64,000 nt of DNA from contig CM075649.1 in assembly GCA_037953625.1 (NCBI GenBank), positions 118,727,290-118,791,289 on the forward strand, written 5' to 3'. The translations under genes were made by a program, and so were the position numbers. Below, piece after piece: positions 22,015-34,944 of this stretch. The first letter of the stretch is position 1. Every line of letters starts with the position of its first letter. The DNA comes from Crotalaria pallida. Its lineage: Eukaryota; Streptophyta; Magnoliopsida; Fabales; Fabaceae. A model generated the notes under the pieces. That model worked only from the letters and a program-made list of their open reading frames with translations. It was not told where the DNA came from and did not search any database.

Positions 22015-25000
22015 TGTAACATCCCGCGTTTTTCCGATTAGGATAAATAAAACTTTATTAAAGAAAAATTTTGAGACATTGTTTTACAAGGATTTTCAAT
22101 GAGTATTTTATTCGATTTCGAAGTAAAAGTGTTGATTTTATGGAGTTTTAATAAAAAAATATTTTTATGAAGTAAGTGAAAATGATATTTTTGAGATATG
22201 ATTTTTATTCATGGTGATTTGAAAAAAAAAATGAATTTTCTTTATATACTTTGAAAGATTGATCAACTTCGAAAATCCATAACTTTTTAACCGTAACTCC
22301 GAATTTTATGATCTTTATATCAAAATGATAGTATCGAAATGTAGATTTCAAAAATGTAACTTTCAAAAAATTTCTTGATTGGTTTGCGAATATTATTTTC
22401 CAGGACTGTAAAGGACGAATTTTAAAGGAATAAATCATGAAAAATAGTTTTTGATTTTTAATGAATTTTTCCTTTTGGGATTATCTTTAATATATTAAAT
22501 TATGATTTTAGAAAATGAAATAAGGACTATAAGTGCAACCAATAAGTACAGTTTATTATGTGTCTAATTGTTAACATTTGTGTTTGATTAATTAGTGAAA
22601 GAAGAAATTATTTTTGTGATTAAAGTGTGTGCTTGATTGTGAGTGTGTGCATGCATGATATATGTGTTATATGTGTATGAGTGACACATGTGTGTGTATG
22701 TGTAAGTTTATGGAGTCTTGGCTTGGTGACTAAGTCAAATGGGAAATAAAAATAAAAAAGAAAAAGAAAGTAGGAAACTAAGTTAGAGACCTAACTAAAC
22801 CAAGAAGCAAAACCCTAACCAAATGCTAACTAATATTTAGCCCTAGGATGACCCCTAAAGCCCTAGACTAACCTACTTTGTCCCCTTGACTTTGTTAACC
22901 TCCACCCATGCAAATTTGTGAGGACCAAATCACCCCTTCTATTTGTGAATAACCAAACCAAGACTTAAGGGCCAAGAAGGGAATTGTATGTCACCCTTAG
23001 CCTATTTCTTTCCATCCATTCCTACGTATCATTCATTCATTCATTCATTCTTCCACTTCACTTTTCCTTTCACACCAAACACATAGTCTCCAAGAGCAAC
23101 ATTAGCTCTTGAGACAAAAGAGAGAAACACATAGAGAGAAAAAGAAGAGAGAACCAAATTGGAGAAAAGAGGAAAGGAAGAAGAGAAAGCCTTGGTCTTA
23201 GCCATTTCCATTTTTTTTTAGGTATTGACTTGATCTTTGTTGATTCTTTCTTCTCTATCATTTTTATTTTTGGATCTACATGTTTTTATTTTAAAAGTGT
23301 TGATTTGTCCAAAGCTTGTTCATGCATGTTAATTTTTATTGTTGATCTATGTTTTTCAAAGACTAATAATTAAAGATTAAAGTTTTAAAACTAAAAATGA
23401 GCATGCAAAAGGTTTGAAGGTTGATTCCGTTTTTATAACTATTTTGTTTAAAAGATCTTTGTTTTCTTTGATGTATTTCGGTTTTGTGTATGTATTTGAA
23501 AAAGAAATTTATTCTTGAAATTGTCCTTTGTTGCATGTTTTATTTTAAGCTAGATCTAGTATTTTTCTTTGCATCCATATAATTTTCTCAAGTTACTCTT
23601 AATTTTTCTTACTTGCATGTAAAGATCTTGATTTAAAAATAGGAAATCCACTATGTTTTGAAACTTGATGATCAATTCGGTTTTAAAGAGATTTTTGTGT
23701 TAAAGATCTTGTTTTCTTGTTTGATTCGATTTTATGTACATGAAAAGGAAATTATTTTTAGAAAAAGAGTTTAACTTCAAGCATGAAATTTTTGATAAAA
23801 AGAATTTATTTTCTTGATATGTGTTTCGGTGATGGCTTAAATCTTTAGACATGAATTTTTAATTGAAGTATTAGATACATGCATGTGATGATCTAGTGAA
23901 AAGGAATAAGTTTTGGTGTTTGTTTTGAATTTTCTCTTAAATTCTTGATTTTGGTTGTTAAATGTTATTGCATGTGTAATTTTCCTTGAGATCTATTGAT
24001 TTTAAATATGTGCATGTCAAGATCTAGGTTAGTTTAATTTAATTTTAGAAGGCTTGATTTTTATGGATGTGATGCATGTTGTGTTGAGCTAAAGAAAATT
24101 GTTTTCATGAAATATGTTAATTCGGTTTTTGAAGAAAATAATAATTGATGGATTGATTTTGTAATTGATTTATATGTATGAGTGTATTTTTGATTTTCAT
24201 GAAATTGGATGAACAAACTTGTTGATTAAAATGATGTTATGCTAAAATTGTGTTGTATGTGTTTTTGACTTTGGTAAATGATGTTTTCGTATGTTCAATG
24301 ATTCTGAAAGTTTGTCACTGTCTTAAGTATGTTAAAATGAACTCCTATGAATTTTTAAATGATTTTTGGATTTGATTTCCTATTTTTATAAGAATAAATT
24401 TTGTGAAAACCATTTTAAGAAAATAAGTTTTTCAGTTTAATGATGAACAGACTTTTCAAACTTGTGCTGTTTGAAATGGTTTGAAATTTTTATGGTAGCT
24501 TCCTGAACATCTCTAGATGTTCTCTGTAAAATTTGAAGAGATTTGGAGTTGAATTGATATTTTTACCAAAAGACAAAACAGTAAACCACTTGGTTCAGAT
24601 AAATTATTTAAGTGTTTATTTTATAACCAAGTATTATATGAACTAAAGTTTGATTTTTCGGTGTTTTCGGGTTTTCTGAAAAATGGTTTATGGACTTGTA
24701 TACTTGCTGTCCAGATTTTATCAAATTGTTTTTCAATCCTAAAAATTTATTTAGTTGGTTTAAAGTTTAAGTTTTAAGTGGTATTTAAGTTGAGAAAGAT
24801 TTGAATTGAAAAAGTTTTAACGATTTGCGATTTTCCGACGAGAAATAGAAGAGTTTTCGAAAACGCGTTTTTGATACTAAGTAGGACAATTATTTAAGAT
24901 AGACTTATAACGTTAGTGTCATCTCCCTTAGTACAAGGTACGTATAAGCCAAGAAGCGGAACGGCCGACTTATTGGGAAGGACTCGCAACGATTTCAGAT

Positions 25001-27250
25001 GCTGGAGTGTGAGGTGAGAGATGCAGTAGGCCTAAGTCGTCGTGATGCGTAAACTCGGTTCTAAACTGAGTATATCGAGTCTAATTGAGCATTTGTCATA
25101 GGTTATGTGCTGCATAATTATATGTGATTTAAATGTGCTAGATATTTATCTGTTTTGTTAAGTATGTTGCATGAATAATTTTGGTCATGTATTGAAATTT
25201 TCTGTGAGCGTATTGTTGAGTATATCCTGTTCTGTCTGAGAAGTTGTATGTGGTTATAAGGGATAATGCGAATTATGAGAAAGAGTGAGAAATTAAAGAG
25301 ATACGATTGAGAAAGAGATAAAACGTAAAACGAATAAAATTGTGAAAGAAATAAGTCGTGAGATGTATGAATTGCAAAAGATGTGAAGAGTTGAGATTTG
25401 AAAGAGAAAGTGGTTGTGATAGTGAGATGCGGTTTGAGTGGAGATGTGATTCATCGTTCATGTTTTTGGAAAGAAGCTTAGTGTTGAGTTGAGCTTGCTC
25501 CTCTATTAACACTCATCCAAAAATATGATTTTTTTTTAAAAAGGTTTTGAAAGGAGATTTTCGAAAAGTTTTTGTGAAAACGATATTTTGCGAAAGTTTT
25601 TGGAAATATTATCTTTTGAAAAAGTTTTGCGAAAGATATTTTAAGAAAGACGAGGAAGAGAGACTGATGATGTTGATGAGGAATATGTGGAGAATGAGCT
25701 TATGAGAATCATGACGATGAGATGAGAATTTGATGTTGAGGCCAAGGGCTATGGAGATTTAGGGGGAATGGATTGCGTTTAGTGGTCGGGCTTCGTTGAA
25801 GGGATGCGCCAAGGACGAGCCGACTGTTAGGATTAAGTCGTTAAGTAAATCGTAAAACATTAAAAGACTTTAAAAGACATTTACAAACACGGTGAGACAT
25901 GAGTGTCGTATCGAAGTAGTGGAGAGGAAGGTACCCCGGATATCAAGGATATTCGGGTTGTGAATGCAATAAGGTAAGCTAGGGCGGTAAAACGCCATGA
26001 GGCTTTGAGTACTATTCTGGGCTGAATGAATCCCACGTGTGGCGTACTAACGTGGTAGGGACTGGGTCTAATGTCGTGGTAAGTTCTGCACCCAGGACCG
26101 GAATAGTGCTGTCACCCCTATGGCATTTCAGGAATAGTGAGAGGGACTGGAACGGGGCATTTGTGATTGCCGCTGAGAGCGTGCCTTGATTATATGATAT
26201 GAATTGAATTGATTTGAGGCTGGGCCTCCTGGTCTGGGACCATTTGTTGTGTGACAGCTGTCGTGCCCGCGTGGTAAAGGTCCTGTACTCCTGTTTGCCT
26301 CCGACTAGGTTGGGTGGATGACCGAGGAGATGTAGATGTGTGTGCGAGTTCAATGATGCTTCCCCCTCATTATTGAGTGAACCGTTTGATAAGACTTAAT
26401 AATGATAAAAGATCCTACGAGAGAATGTATAAATAATTTATTGAGAAGGATTTGAAGAAGAGAGTATAAGCGCTTGAGAAAGATGATGATGAGACTCGAA
26501 TGTTCGAAGGCTGGTGATGCCAAGTACAGTGATGTGAATTGGGTTGAGTTATGGTTCTTATATATGTTTGGTTTGTCATGATATGTTTTATTTATAAATG
26601 TTTCCTATGTGCTTACATGAATATACTTGTCATATGCATTGCATGAGAATTGTTAGTTCCTATGTCTTTATTATATGCCTCTAGTTATTGTCCTACTGTC
26701 TGGTCATATTGTACTTCGGAAATACTGACCATCTCTCCTACCATGTTGTCGTGTCGGGTTACTCCGATATTGCAACGGGTAGATGGTCGACCCTGTAGGA
26801 GGATCTGTACTTTCTTCTCGATGCGGTTTCGGCAGTGGGCTTCAGCGAAGAAGATTAGAGGTCAAGAATAGTAATAGGTAATTTCCTTGAGCACTGTATC
26901 CCTTGCAACTACTTGGTTACCTTGTCGAATCATTCTGTACCCCACTTGAGAATTTATTGAGTATGACTTTTGAAAGAATAAAGTTTTATAAAACAAGAAA
27001 TAAAAATGTTTTCTCAAAAGAGATTTATGAAGCTAAGTTACAAAGCGTGATGTTAAGTAACATCTCGGTTTGGAACTTGACTTGTGATGTGTGACGTGAG
27101 AACGTTATTTTATTTCAATTAAGTTACTGAAATGTTTTTGAACCTTAAGCTTCTCATGTCCATGTCACCTTGAAAAAAAAATTCCCAAATTTTTACTATA
27201 TTTTATTAAAGAGATAAGTGTTTTCAAGTTGCCGAAATCGGGGTGTTACA
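22015..27250 (+). repeat. E2 3' LTR, 5236 bp, with an internal deletion
   Basis: It starts TGTAACATCCCGCG and ends GGGTGTTACA before the aagac duplication. Relative to the 5' LTR it lacks 652 bp (10448-11099); the join is at 24600/24601. It also shows the empty site of S. An (ATTC)n tract near 23030-23052 is conserved. No supported gene in 5.2 kb; short frames such as 25273-25512 and 26903-27094 are shared with the 5' LTR only through LTR identity. Confidence 0.9.
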
Positions 27251-27255
27251 AAGAC

Positions 27256-27544
27256 AATAGTTTATAATTAGATAAACGAAACATACAATGAAACCACGTT
27301 CCTAACAATCCTTCTCTACTTGCTCACAACTCTCTTTAATTTTCAGCATTAGTTTTAGTTTTAGTTGTTAATTTCAATTCAAATCAATTTTTAATTAAAT
27401 CTGAATTTTAGTTATAGGATTCGCTTCTAGTTGCATTAAGGTAAAAGTAGATTGAATATTCTCACAAACTCCCTGTGGGACGATATCTGGTCTTCCTGAG
27501 ACTATATTACACGTTGACCCAGTACACTTGCTGGCATCTTAACA
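27256..27544 (+). repeat. E1 5' LTR, second part
   Basis: It resumes after the aagac duplication and matches 32470-32758 of the 3' LTR. It ends CTTAACA, six bases before the primer site. Confidence 0.92.
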
Positions 27545-27550
27545 AGTTTT

Positions 27551-27568
27551 TGGCGCCGTTGCCGGGGA
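27551..27568 (+). other. E1 primer binding site (tRNA-Asp)
   Basis: TGGCGCCGTTGCCGGGGA is a full 18-base complement of the plant tRNA-Asp 3' end, the primer typical of Athila-like elements. Confidence 0.92.
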
Positions 27569-27787
27569 CTTTAGAATTGTTCAATTTATTTTTGGTACTT
27601 AGTGTAATTTTTAGTGAGTTCTATTTTTTTTTAGTTAGTTTTAGTTTTATTTTTCTTTTTATTTTAGTTAGTTTCTTGTCTCAACAGGTGTTGCGTAATC
27701 TTTTTGTTGTTTTTGTGCTCGCAGGTAATTTTATCTATTTGAGTGCAACAAAAGATAAGTAGCACAAGGGAAGAGGACACTTAGAAG

Positions 27788-29845
27788 ATGACTGAAGGGG
27801 GAGGATCCGACGGATCCATTCCGCCTCCTCCTTCCCGTATGACTCTAAGCGACTATGCAACCGTGAGTATGGACATGTTTGCCTCAAGCATGGTCCATCC
27901 ACCAATCTCAGCACCCGCCTTCAAAATTGATCCCAATTACATAAACCTCATCAAACAGGATCAATTTGAGGGTGCGGCATATCAAGACCCGCGGGAGCAT
28001 ATCGCCAATTTCCTGAGCCTTCTCGACTTATTCAAAATTGAGGGTGCTTCGGATGAGGCCATTCGGATGAGATTGTTCCACTTCTCACTGAGAGGCGAGG
28101 CAAGGACATGGTTGCACAATCAGGCACCTGAGAGTCTTTCCAGTTGGAAAGTCCTTGTCTCCAAATTCATGGACAAGTTCCTTCCAGCTGGAGAGCAAGC
28201 AAAGCTGAGGCAGGATGAATATTCCTTCAAGCAAGAAGAAGATGAGCCACTACATGAGGCCTGGGAACGTTACAACCAGCTGTTGAGGAAGAAGCCATAA
28301 CGTATGCCAGAATACCAGGAGATTACTCTATTTTACAATGGGCTCAATGGGCATGACCAGACTATGATTGATGCAGCAGCAGGTGGAGCATTGAGGAAGA
28401 AAACTGTTGAAGAGGCCAGAGAAATCATCACCAATTTGGTATTCAGCAGTAGTCAGGCTGTTAGAGAGAAAAGCATTCAGAATAATAAAGGTTCAGACTC
28501 TTCTTTAATCCAGGCCCTCATCCAGCAAAATAAGGAGAAGCAAGTTGCATCCCAGACTCTCAAGTGCAATTTTTGTGGAGGAAGTCACCGGAATGGTGAG
28601 TGTGCTTATGAAATTAGAAAGGGTCCAACCACCATTGAGGAACAAGAGAACCAAGTCAATTCCTCATGGTCCAAGCCAGCACTCAATCAACCTCAATCAC
28701 AAAAACAAAACTGGGAGAAGGTAATTGAAGCATTGGCTGCAACAACTCAGAGCTTCATGGAAAGAACTTCAAGCTACATGGCCAAAACTAACATAACTCT
28801 CAGTAATCAGCAAGCCAGCATTCAGAACTTGGAGGTGCGAATCGACCAAATACCAAATCATATATCAGAGATAGCAACCCACACCAAGGAAAGATGCATG
28901 GCAGTCACCATTCGAAGTGGCAATTCATATGAGGAGCCACAGAAAAAAGGTGATGCAACTAAGAGGGAGCCTGAAAAGAGGGAAGAGCCCAAGCCATCAG
29001 CTGAGCAAGAGGAGCCTGAAGCACCGAAAGCACAGGGTCCATCTGCGGATCTCAATCAAGGCACACCCAAACCAGCACCATTACCTTTGAGGGTACCTTT
29101 TCCTCATAGGTTGAAGAAGGATGAAGACCAGAAGCAGTTTTCCAAGTTCCTGGAGATGCTACGGAAGCTGCACATCAACATCCCGTTTGTTGAGGCACTT
29201 GCACAAATGCCTCAGTACGCGAGATTCATGAAGGAGTTGCTAACAAAGAATAAGCGGATGCTCTTGACTAAGGAGACATTCCCAATAGCAGAGAAGTGCA
29301 GCAACATCATCAAGCGAAACCTTCCACCAAAGCTAAAGGACCCAGGTAGCTTTAACATTTCAGTTAGTATAGGCAAGGAGTATTCAGGTAAGGCTCTCTG
29401 TGACTTAGGAGCTAGTGTTAATGTTATGCCCTTGTCGGTGTTTGAAAAATTGAAAATAGAAAAGATTGAGCCTACCTGGGCGACACTTGAATTAGTTGAT
29501 AAATCCATCCTCCGCCCTTATGGAGTGGTGGAAGACCTTCTGGTAAAGGTGAATGATTTTATCCTGCCCCTTGATTTTATGGTACTTGATATAGAAGAGG
29601 ATAAAAATATTCCTCTAATTTTTGGAAGGCCATTCTTAGCCACAGCAGGGGCAGTGATTGATGTGCCTAGGGGAGAAGTGATTCTCCGAGTGAATGGTGA
29701 GCAATCCACTATAAAAAATTTTCCAAAACCACCAATCACCGCGAAGACCTTTACTCCTCTTAAATTTATTCAGCACTCTAATGGAGGGAGTGTTGGAAAA
29801 AGGTGGAGTGACCACGCAAAAGTGTTTCCATTAAAAGGGTCATGA
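27788..29845 (+). pseudogene. gag: Athila-like gag-protease, one internal stop
   Basis: Gag starts at the ATG at 27788. Residues about 60-165 form a retrotransposon Gag domain (WLHNQAPESLSSWKVLVSKF, then FMDKFLPAGE). A TAA at 28298-28300 interrupts it; the frame continues unchanged (EITLFYNGLNG...). A short zinc knuckle follows (CNFCGGSHRNGEC, near 28564-28602), then a charged linker rich in Glu, Lys and Pro. The last part is a retropepsin-like domain with DLGASVNVMP (near 29402) and the flap/C-terminal string FGRPFLATAGAVIDV. The active-site triplet reads D-L-G rather than DTG, which is normal in Athila-group proteases. The frame ends at 29845; no reverse transcriptase, RNase H or integrase follows. 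Confidence 0.9.
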
Positions 29846-31456
29846 CAACCACCCTAACCTCTAAAAAGAGGTAACCCGTCAGGCTCGTGATGTTAAACAA
29901 GCGCTTAGTGGGAGGCAACCCAATTGTAGGTAATTCTCCCTTAGGTTAGGTAGTTTAGTTTAGTTTAGGATAGGTCTTAGGTAGACTTGTTTTGCCTTAA
30001 AAATAAAATAGAGGTACAGACCTCGTGCGCCCCAAGCGCACGCAGTCACGCGCCTCAGGCGCGCGGGGCTGCCACATACCCAGTTTGGGGAAATTTTTCT
30101 AGTTCCCCATTCAGCACTTGTACCTCACCAAAAATATTGTCCTGCTTTATTAGGTAGTTTTGCATTTTTATTTTGTTGTTTTAGGCTAGATTAGTTTTCT
30201 TGAGGACAAGCCAACATCTAAGTTTGGGGGAGGATATACAAAATAAAAAATTTTCAGATCTGAATTTTATCTCCCATATTGGTATTGGTTCGTGACCCTA
30301 GCAAGAGTAGGTAATTTTTCTCTGATGATGCATGTATATACTTAGTTTGGACTTAGACTCATTGACTTTTGACTCTATTTGATTGAGTTGTAAATACTGT
30401 TGTGAACTGGTTATTTTGACAAATGCTTTCAGACCTTGTGATTAGTGAACTGACTTTAGCCTGTGAGATTTTGAGCCTATTGATGGGGTATGTGATTATT
30501 GATTTATTCTAATTTTGAGACCCCTCTTCTTTCATGAGTGTGTTCACTTTGGTATTGTTGTTCTAGAACTTGACCTGTGACCATTTCAAGATTGATTTTT
30601 GTTTGCATGCATGAATATGATTAAGGCACCTAGGTTGTGTTTTTGAGGCCTTCAGATGTTTTTCATTGATACCTTTTCCCTTAGTTGCCCACTTTGAGCC
30701 TAATGATATTATATGATTTTTCTTTGGTACCCTGCATTGATTGCATTGTTCTTTGTGAGTACCTTAGGAATTTTGGATGAGGAATTAAGTGGAATGTGAT
30801 GAAAAGAAAAGAAAAGAAAAGAAAAGAAAAGTGTTATGTGCCTACTTCTCTTCCAATGAAAAAAAAGAAAAAAGGAAAATTGAAAAAGAATGAAAATTAT
30901 GAAAAGGAAGAGAGTAGAGGAATTAAAAGTGAAAAGTGAAGAAGAATAAAAGTTGTGATTGAGTTGAGTTTCATTGTGATATACTTAGTGCTCATTCATG
31001 ATTCTGGGGGAATTTTGCTTTGCATTTTAGCCCTTAGTTTTATCCCTTCTTTCTTTTATCCCACCTAACACTTTAGCCATGCCCCATTACAACCAATTTT
31101 AAGACCTTTTGATTTTTGTGTGCAATCGATAATTTCAGTGGAGATGTTGGTCTATGGTCAAGCATATGGTAGCACTTTATCATTGATGAACTTGTGTGCT
31201 TAAATGAAATATTACCCTTATACACTTTTGAGAGAAACATTTGAGAGGTTGAGAGTGTTCACTAGTCTTGAGTTCTGATTAGGTTTGTTATTCTAACTAG
31301 TTTGTAATTGTGTAAATAGTTTGTGATAATATGTGTTGGAGTCATGAGTCGAAGTCTTAGATGAGGTGTATATATGTTGATTTAGGGAGTTAGTCTTTTG
31401 TTTAGAATTTTATTTTACTTTTCCCTGGGACATGCAAAATGCTATGTTTGGGGGAG
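29846..31456 (+). other. E1 3' non-coding interior
   Basis: About 1.6 kb without pol. It contains the post-gag string GCGCTTAGTGGGAGGCAACC (29909-29928) seen in this kind of element. It also has a GC-rich pair of near-palindromes at 30027 and 30050, a first purine run TTTGGGGGAGGA (about 30223-30234), a (GAAAA)n tract (30801-30831), and the polypurine tract TTTGGGGGAG at 31447-31456 directly before the 3' LTR. No further open frame of interest. Confidence 0.8.
30801..30831. repeat. (GAAAA)n microsatellite
   Basis: Six GAAAA units in the E1 interior, followed by purine-rich sequence. Confidence 0.95.
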
Positions 31457-32758
31457 TGATTGGGGTCCAATATATAGTGATTTGAATATGATTTTGACTC
31501 CCTTTTACTATGTGTTTAGCTTGTTTCTCAAGTATTTTGTAGGACTTTTTGTTAATTCTTAGAAATAGTTCTTAGTTTTGAACCCTTTGAACGTTTTGAT
31601 CCTTTTTGGGTATGTTTCAGGTACTTTTGGAGCTTAAATGCAAAATATGTTGATGGATTTGGATAGAGGATGAAAAGAGCTTCAAAACGGTCCAAGGACG
31701 GAGTAAAACGGAGTCCGGATGAGTCCGGGGCGGCCAAAACGGTCCGGGACGCGCGTGCTGAAATTGTGCAGTACAGCGTGCGCGCCCCAGGCGTCAGACC
31801 GGGTGCGCCCTAGGCGCGCGAACACTGAACAGGGCCGAAACAGGCCCGTTTTGATGCATTTTGATGGGGATTCAATTGGGACTCAATGAGGGTTTGTTTT
31901 AGGCATTAAATACTAGGTTTTTCAGCAGTTTTTGTAAGTTTTTAGAGAGGGAGATTACATAGTTTAGAGAGAGGTTTAGAAGAGGAGGAGATCCAAGGAT
32001 TGAGAGATCAAGGCTTTTCCATGGTAATCATGTATTATCCTTCTATTTCTTCTCTTGTTCTTCATTATTTTACATGTATCTAAAACCCTTTGTTAGGAAT
32101 TGGTGAATTTGTATGGATTAATTTATGTAGTTATTGAATTAGTGTTTTTCCGTTTCTAAATCATGTGTTTGATTGTGATTTAATTGTTATGCATGAATCT
32201 GGCCAATTTATGTTTTGGATTTCTAATCCCCAAATTGAGAGGTTTAGGGTTTAGATAGGCCTTTCCAATCAAACAATATAATTGATCCAGGGGTAGAGAT
32301 ACAATTGGGTAATTATATAACTTTTATGAAATCCATTGTTCTTAACTATTATTCAATGAATTAATCACTTGAGAGATTGGGGGTTATGAATTGAATAAGA
32401 AACGGTAACTAAACATGAGAGATCTGATAGTTACTAAATTAGGGATTTGTTCATGATTTAGGGGAAGTCAATAATTTATAATTAGATAAACGAAACATAC
32501 AATGAAACCATGTTCCTAACAATCCTTCTCTACCTGCTCACAACTCTCTTTAATTTTCAGCATTAGTTTTAGTTTTAGTTGTTAATTTCAATTCAAATCA
32601 ATTTTTAATTAAATCTGAATTTTAGTTATAGGATTCGCTTCTAGTTGCATTTAGGTAAAAGTAGATTGAATATTCTAACAAACTCCCTGTGGGACGATAT
32701 CTGGTCTTCCTGAGACTATATTACACGTTGACCCAGTACACTTGCTGGCATCTCAACA
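31457..32758 (+). repeat. E1 3' LTR, 1302 bp
   Basis: It starts TGATTGGGGTCC after the polypurine tract and ends TCTCAACA, followed by the caaat duplication. It is uninterrupted and close to the split 5' LTR. It contains the GC-rich palindrome pair near 31780-31820. Confidence 0.94.
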
Positions 32759-32763
32759 CAAAT

Positions 32764-33144
32764 CCGCAAACTTCGCCTCATACTCCCCAACGCTCATGGT
32801 TCCTTGTTCCAGCCTAAGAAATTCCATTTCTTTAGCCGTCTTGAGATACTCAGGGAAGTACTTTTCCAATACCATTATCTTAAACTGATCCCAGGTGATT
32901 ACCTCTCCAGCCAATCCTTGTCTGGCATTATGCCACCAGTTGGCCACTTCCCCCGTCATCATATACCCGACATAGGCAATTTTCTGCTCATTCGTACACT
33001 GAACTATACCTTCGAAAATCCTTTCCAAGTTTGCTATCCAATCTTGTATTGCATCCGGTGCACGCCCTCCCTTAAACTCTTTCGGGTTTCAGTGACAAAA
33101 TTCGTCTAATCCTCTGATTCCTTGTCCACCAAAATTCTGATTCT
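32764..33144 (-). pseudogene. Gypsy gag fragment, upstream half
   Basis: On the minus strand it encodes a retrotransposon Gag core: FEGIVQCTNEQKIAYVGYMM, then ANWWHNAR, FKIMVLEKYFPEYL, FLRLEQGTMSVGEYEAKFADL. Upstream of the open frame (33029-33144) the same gag continues (KEFKGGRAPDAIQDWIANLE) but is broken by a stop. The reading continues at 3567 downward after removal of E1. The fragment is cut at 33145 by Sirevirus F. Confidence 0.85.
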
Positions 33145-34894
33145 TGTTGGAAGTCAAGTGTTGGAAGACATGCTTCAAACTCTCTCATGGACTTCAAGCA
33201 AATATCAAGCTAATGTTTTGATGATAACAAACCAACTCAAGATTCAAGCTCACAAGTTCCTTCAAGTTCAAGATTGAAGGTTCAAGCAAGATATAGCTTA
33301 GAAGCCTTTTCCCTAAGGACACATGTGTAAGGTAATGAAGTTTCTGTTCTTAAAGAGTTTAAAAGGCCAATGAGTTTTTTCAATTAAAAAGGAGAAGAAA
33401 ATGTGTTTTCATGAAAAACTATATTTATATCTTAGTTTTGGTGAAAATACTTGATGTTACAAAACTCTGAATATTTTTATGTATGCAAGAAGGTGTAATC
33501 GATTACTTGCCTGAGTTAATCGATTAACTTTGTTGAATCGTAGAAAAATCAGAGAGCTTGTAATCGATTAAGTGAACTTTGCTAATCCATTACTTTCTTA
33601 TGAGAGTAATCGATTACCTGGCTCAAGTATCGATTAAAATTGTTGCATCATATATTTTTCCTGAGACAAAGTAATCAATTATTGCTTTTTAGTAATCGTT
33701 TACATGATGTTGCATCATTCAATTAACAGAGGCTAGGTAATCGATTATTTGATGAGTGATAATCGATTAAATGAGTTGCATCATATATTGAAAAAGGTTG
33801 ATGTAATCGATTAACTATTATTGGTCTAATTGATTACTTGTTTTTCAAAAGAATTTAAAAGTTTCTATTTTTGAAGGAATAATCGATTACCTTCAGAAAA
33901 GTAATCGATTACTTCAACTTTTATTGAAAAACGTGTCAGAATCATTTTGATTATTTTCAGATTTGTTTTTATATATAAGATTCTGGTTTATTTTACAAAA
34001 TTCGAAAATGATTTTAAATTTGAATTATTTCCTTATTCGTTTTAAGAATCAAATCTTTATTTTATTTCTTAAATCATTTTGATTTAGTTTTGATTTTAAA
34101 ACTTATTTCAAAATCTTATTTTATTTTGTTTTGATTTAAAACTGATTTTGTTTTACTGATTAAAATCTTTTTGAATTATAAAAGTTATGTTAGAAATTCA
34201 CTCCAAAATTATTCATTCATTCATTCATTCTTTTGATCTGAAGTTTTCTGAAAATCACGTTCTCTTCTTCTCCTACTTTTCTCTGATCATAACGCTCATA
34301 TTTTGAAGAACTCTAAGAAACTTTTGTTGGCCATTTAGACTTCGAAAAGAAAACTTCATTATCATAGTACTTGATTGTTGTATCCGTGTTGTTGAAGAAC
34401 ACATCAAACTATTGTAATCACTCTCATTGATTTGTACTCAACCTTAGTGGTAGGGAGAGAATCCCATAGTTGAATGTTGAGGCGTTCTAGGGTGAGGAAC
34501 CTTGTTGTGTGTTATTGAGGCCCCTAGCGAATGGAGGTTCCTAATAGTGTGCGGGGTGCTCTTGGTTGTAATTGGGTGCAGCTCAATTGCTGATTATAGA
34601 ACTCTCAAGCGGGTCGCTTGTGGACTAGACTAGGCCTTTCGACGGGAAGGCTGAACCAGTATAAAATTTCCGGGTGCAAGCTTTTCTCTCCCTATCTCTT
34701 TTATTTTTCGCATATTTCAATTATTTACGTTTCCACGCTACTCTATTATTTTTATCAATCGATTTCGCTCTCCTTCTCAAACGTCTAATCTCTCCAACGC
34801 AAAACAATTTTTTAATTTATAAGGGTTTTCACAATAATTTAATAAAACTCGATTCACCCCCCCTCCTCTCGAGATTTTGAGGCCAAACCCAACA
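33145..34894 (+). repeat. F 5' LTR (Sirevirus-type Copia), 1750 bp
   Basis: It begins TGTTGGAAGTCAAG and ends AACCCAACA, followed by a primer site. Near the 3' end it has TTCACCCCCCCTCCTC, matching the TTCACCCCCCCT of D. It carries the TAATCGATTA array, a (TTCA)n tract near 34207-34228 and no ORF. There is no 3' partner, because the element is truncated at 35500. Confidence 0.88.
33496..33911. repeat. Array of paired TAATCGATTA palindromes
   Basis: Seven pairs of TAATCGATTA or one- to two-base variants. Start distances within pairs, measured on ATCGAT, are 21, 22, 20, 21, 22, 23 and 22 bp. Each intact copy has a central CpG; several have decayed (ATCAAT, ATTGAT, ATCCAT). Confidence 0.88.
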
Positions 34895-34896
34895 AT

Positions 34897-34909
34897 TGGC
34901 ATCAGAGCT
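34897..34909 (+). other. F primer binding site
   Basis: TGGCATCAGAGCT, two bases after the LTR, is the initiator tRNA-Met site with one mismatch (C for T at base 4). Confidence 0.8.
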
Positions 34910-34944
34910 AGTCTCTTGTGTTAAGACTTAACCGTCTCAAGAGT

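Larger units (their letters stand above)
4582..27250 (+). mobile_element. E2: large-LTR element without coding capacity (LARD-like)
   Basis: The duplication aagac lies at 4577-4581 and 27251-27255; ends are TGTAACATCCCGC...GGGTGTTACA. After subtracting S and D the 5' LTR is about 5.9 kb, the 3' LTR is 5236 bp, and only about 1.55 kb lies between them. That interior has a primer site for initiator tRNA-Met and a polypurine tract, but no recognisable gag or pol. This is the layout of a large retrotransposon derivative. LTR ends and 3' terminus resemble chromoviruses, so the helper was probably a Tekay-type element (inference). Net length is about 12.7 kb. Confidence 0.88.
3568..32758 (+). mobile_element. 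E1: Athila-like Gypsy element, gag-protease only, split by E2
   Basis: The target duplication caaat is at 3563-3567 and 32759-32763. The LTRs start TGATT.GGGTCC and end CAACA. After removing E2 the 5' LTR is about 1303 bp (3568-4581 plus 27256-27544) and the 3' LTR 1302 bp (31457-32758). The primer site is 18 bases matching the tRNA-Asp 3' end. Gag and a retropepsin-like protease are present, but reverse transcriptase, RNase H and integrase are missing. The net element is about 6.5 kb and could only have moved with enzymes supplied in trans. Assignment to the Athila group rests on the tRNA-Asp primer site and the style of the Gag and protease. Confidence 0.9.
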
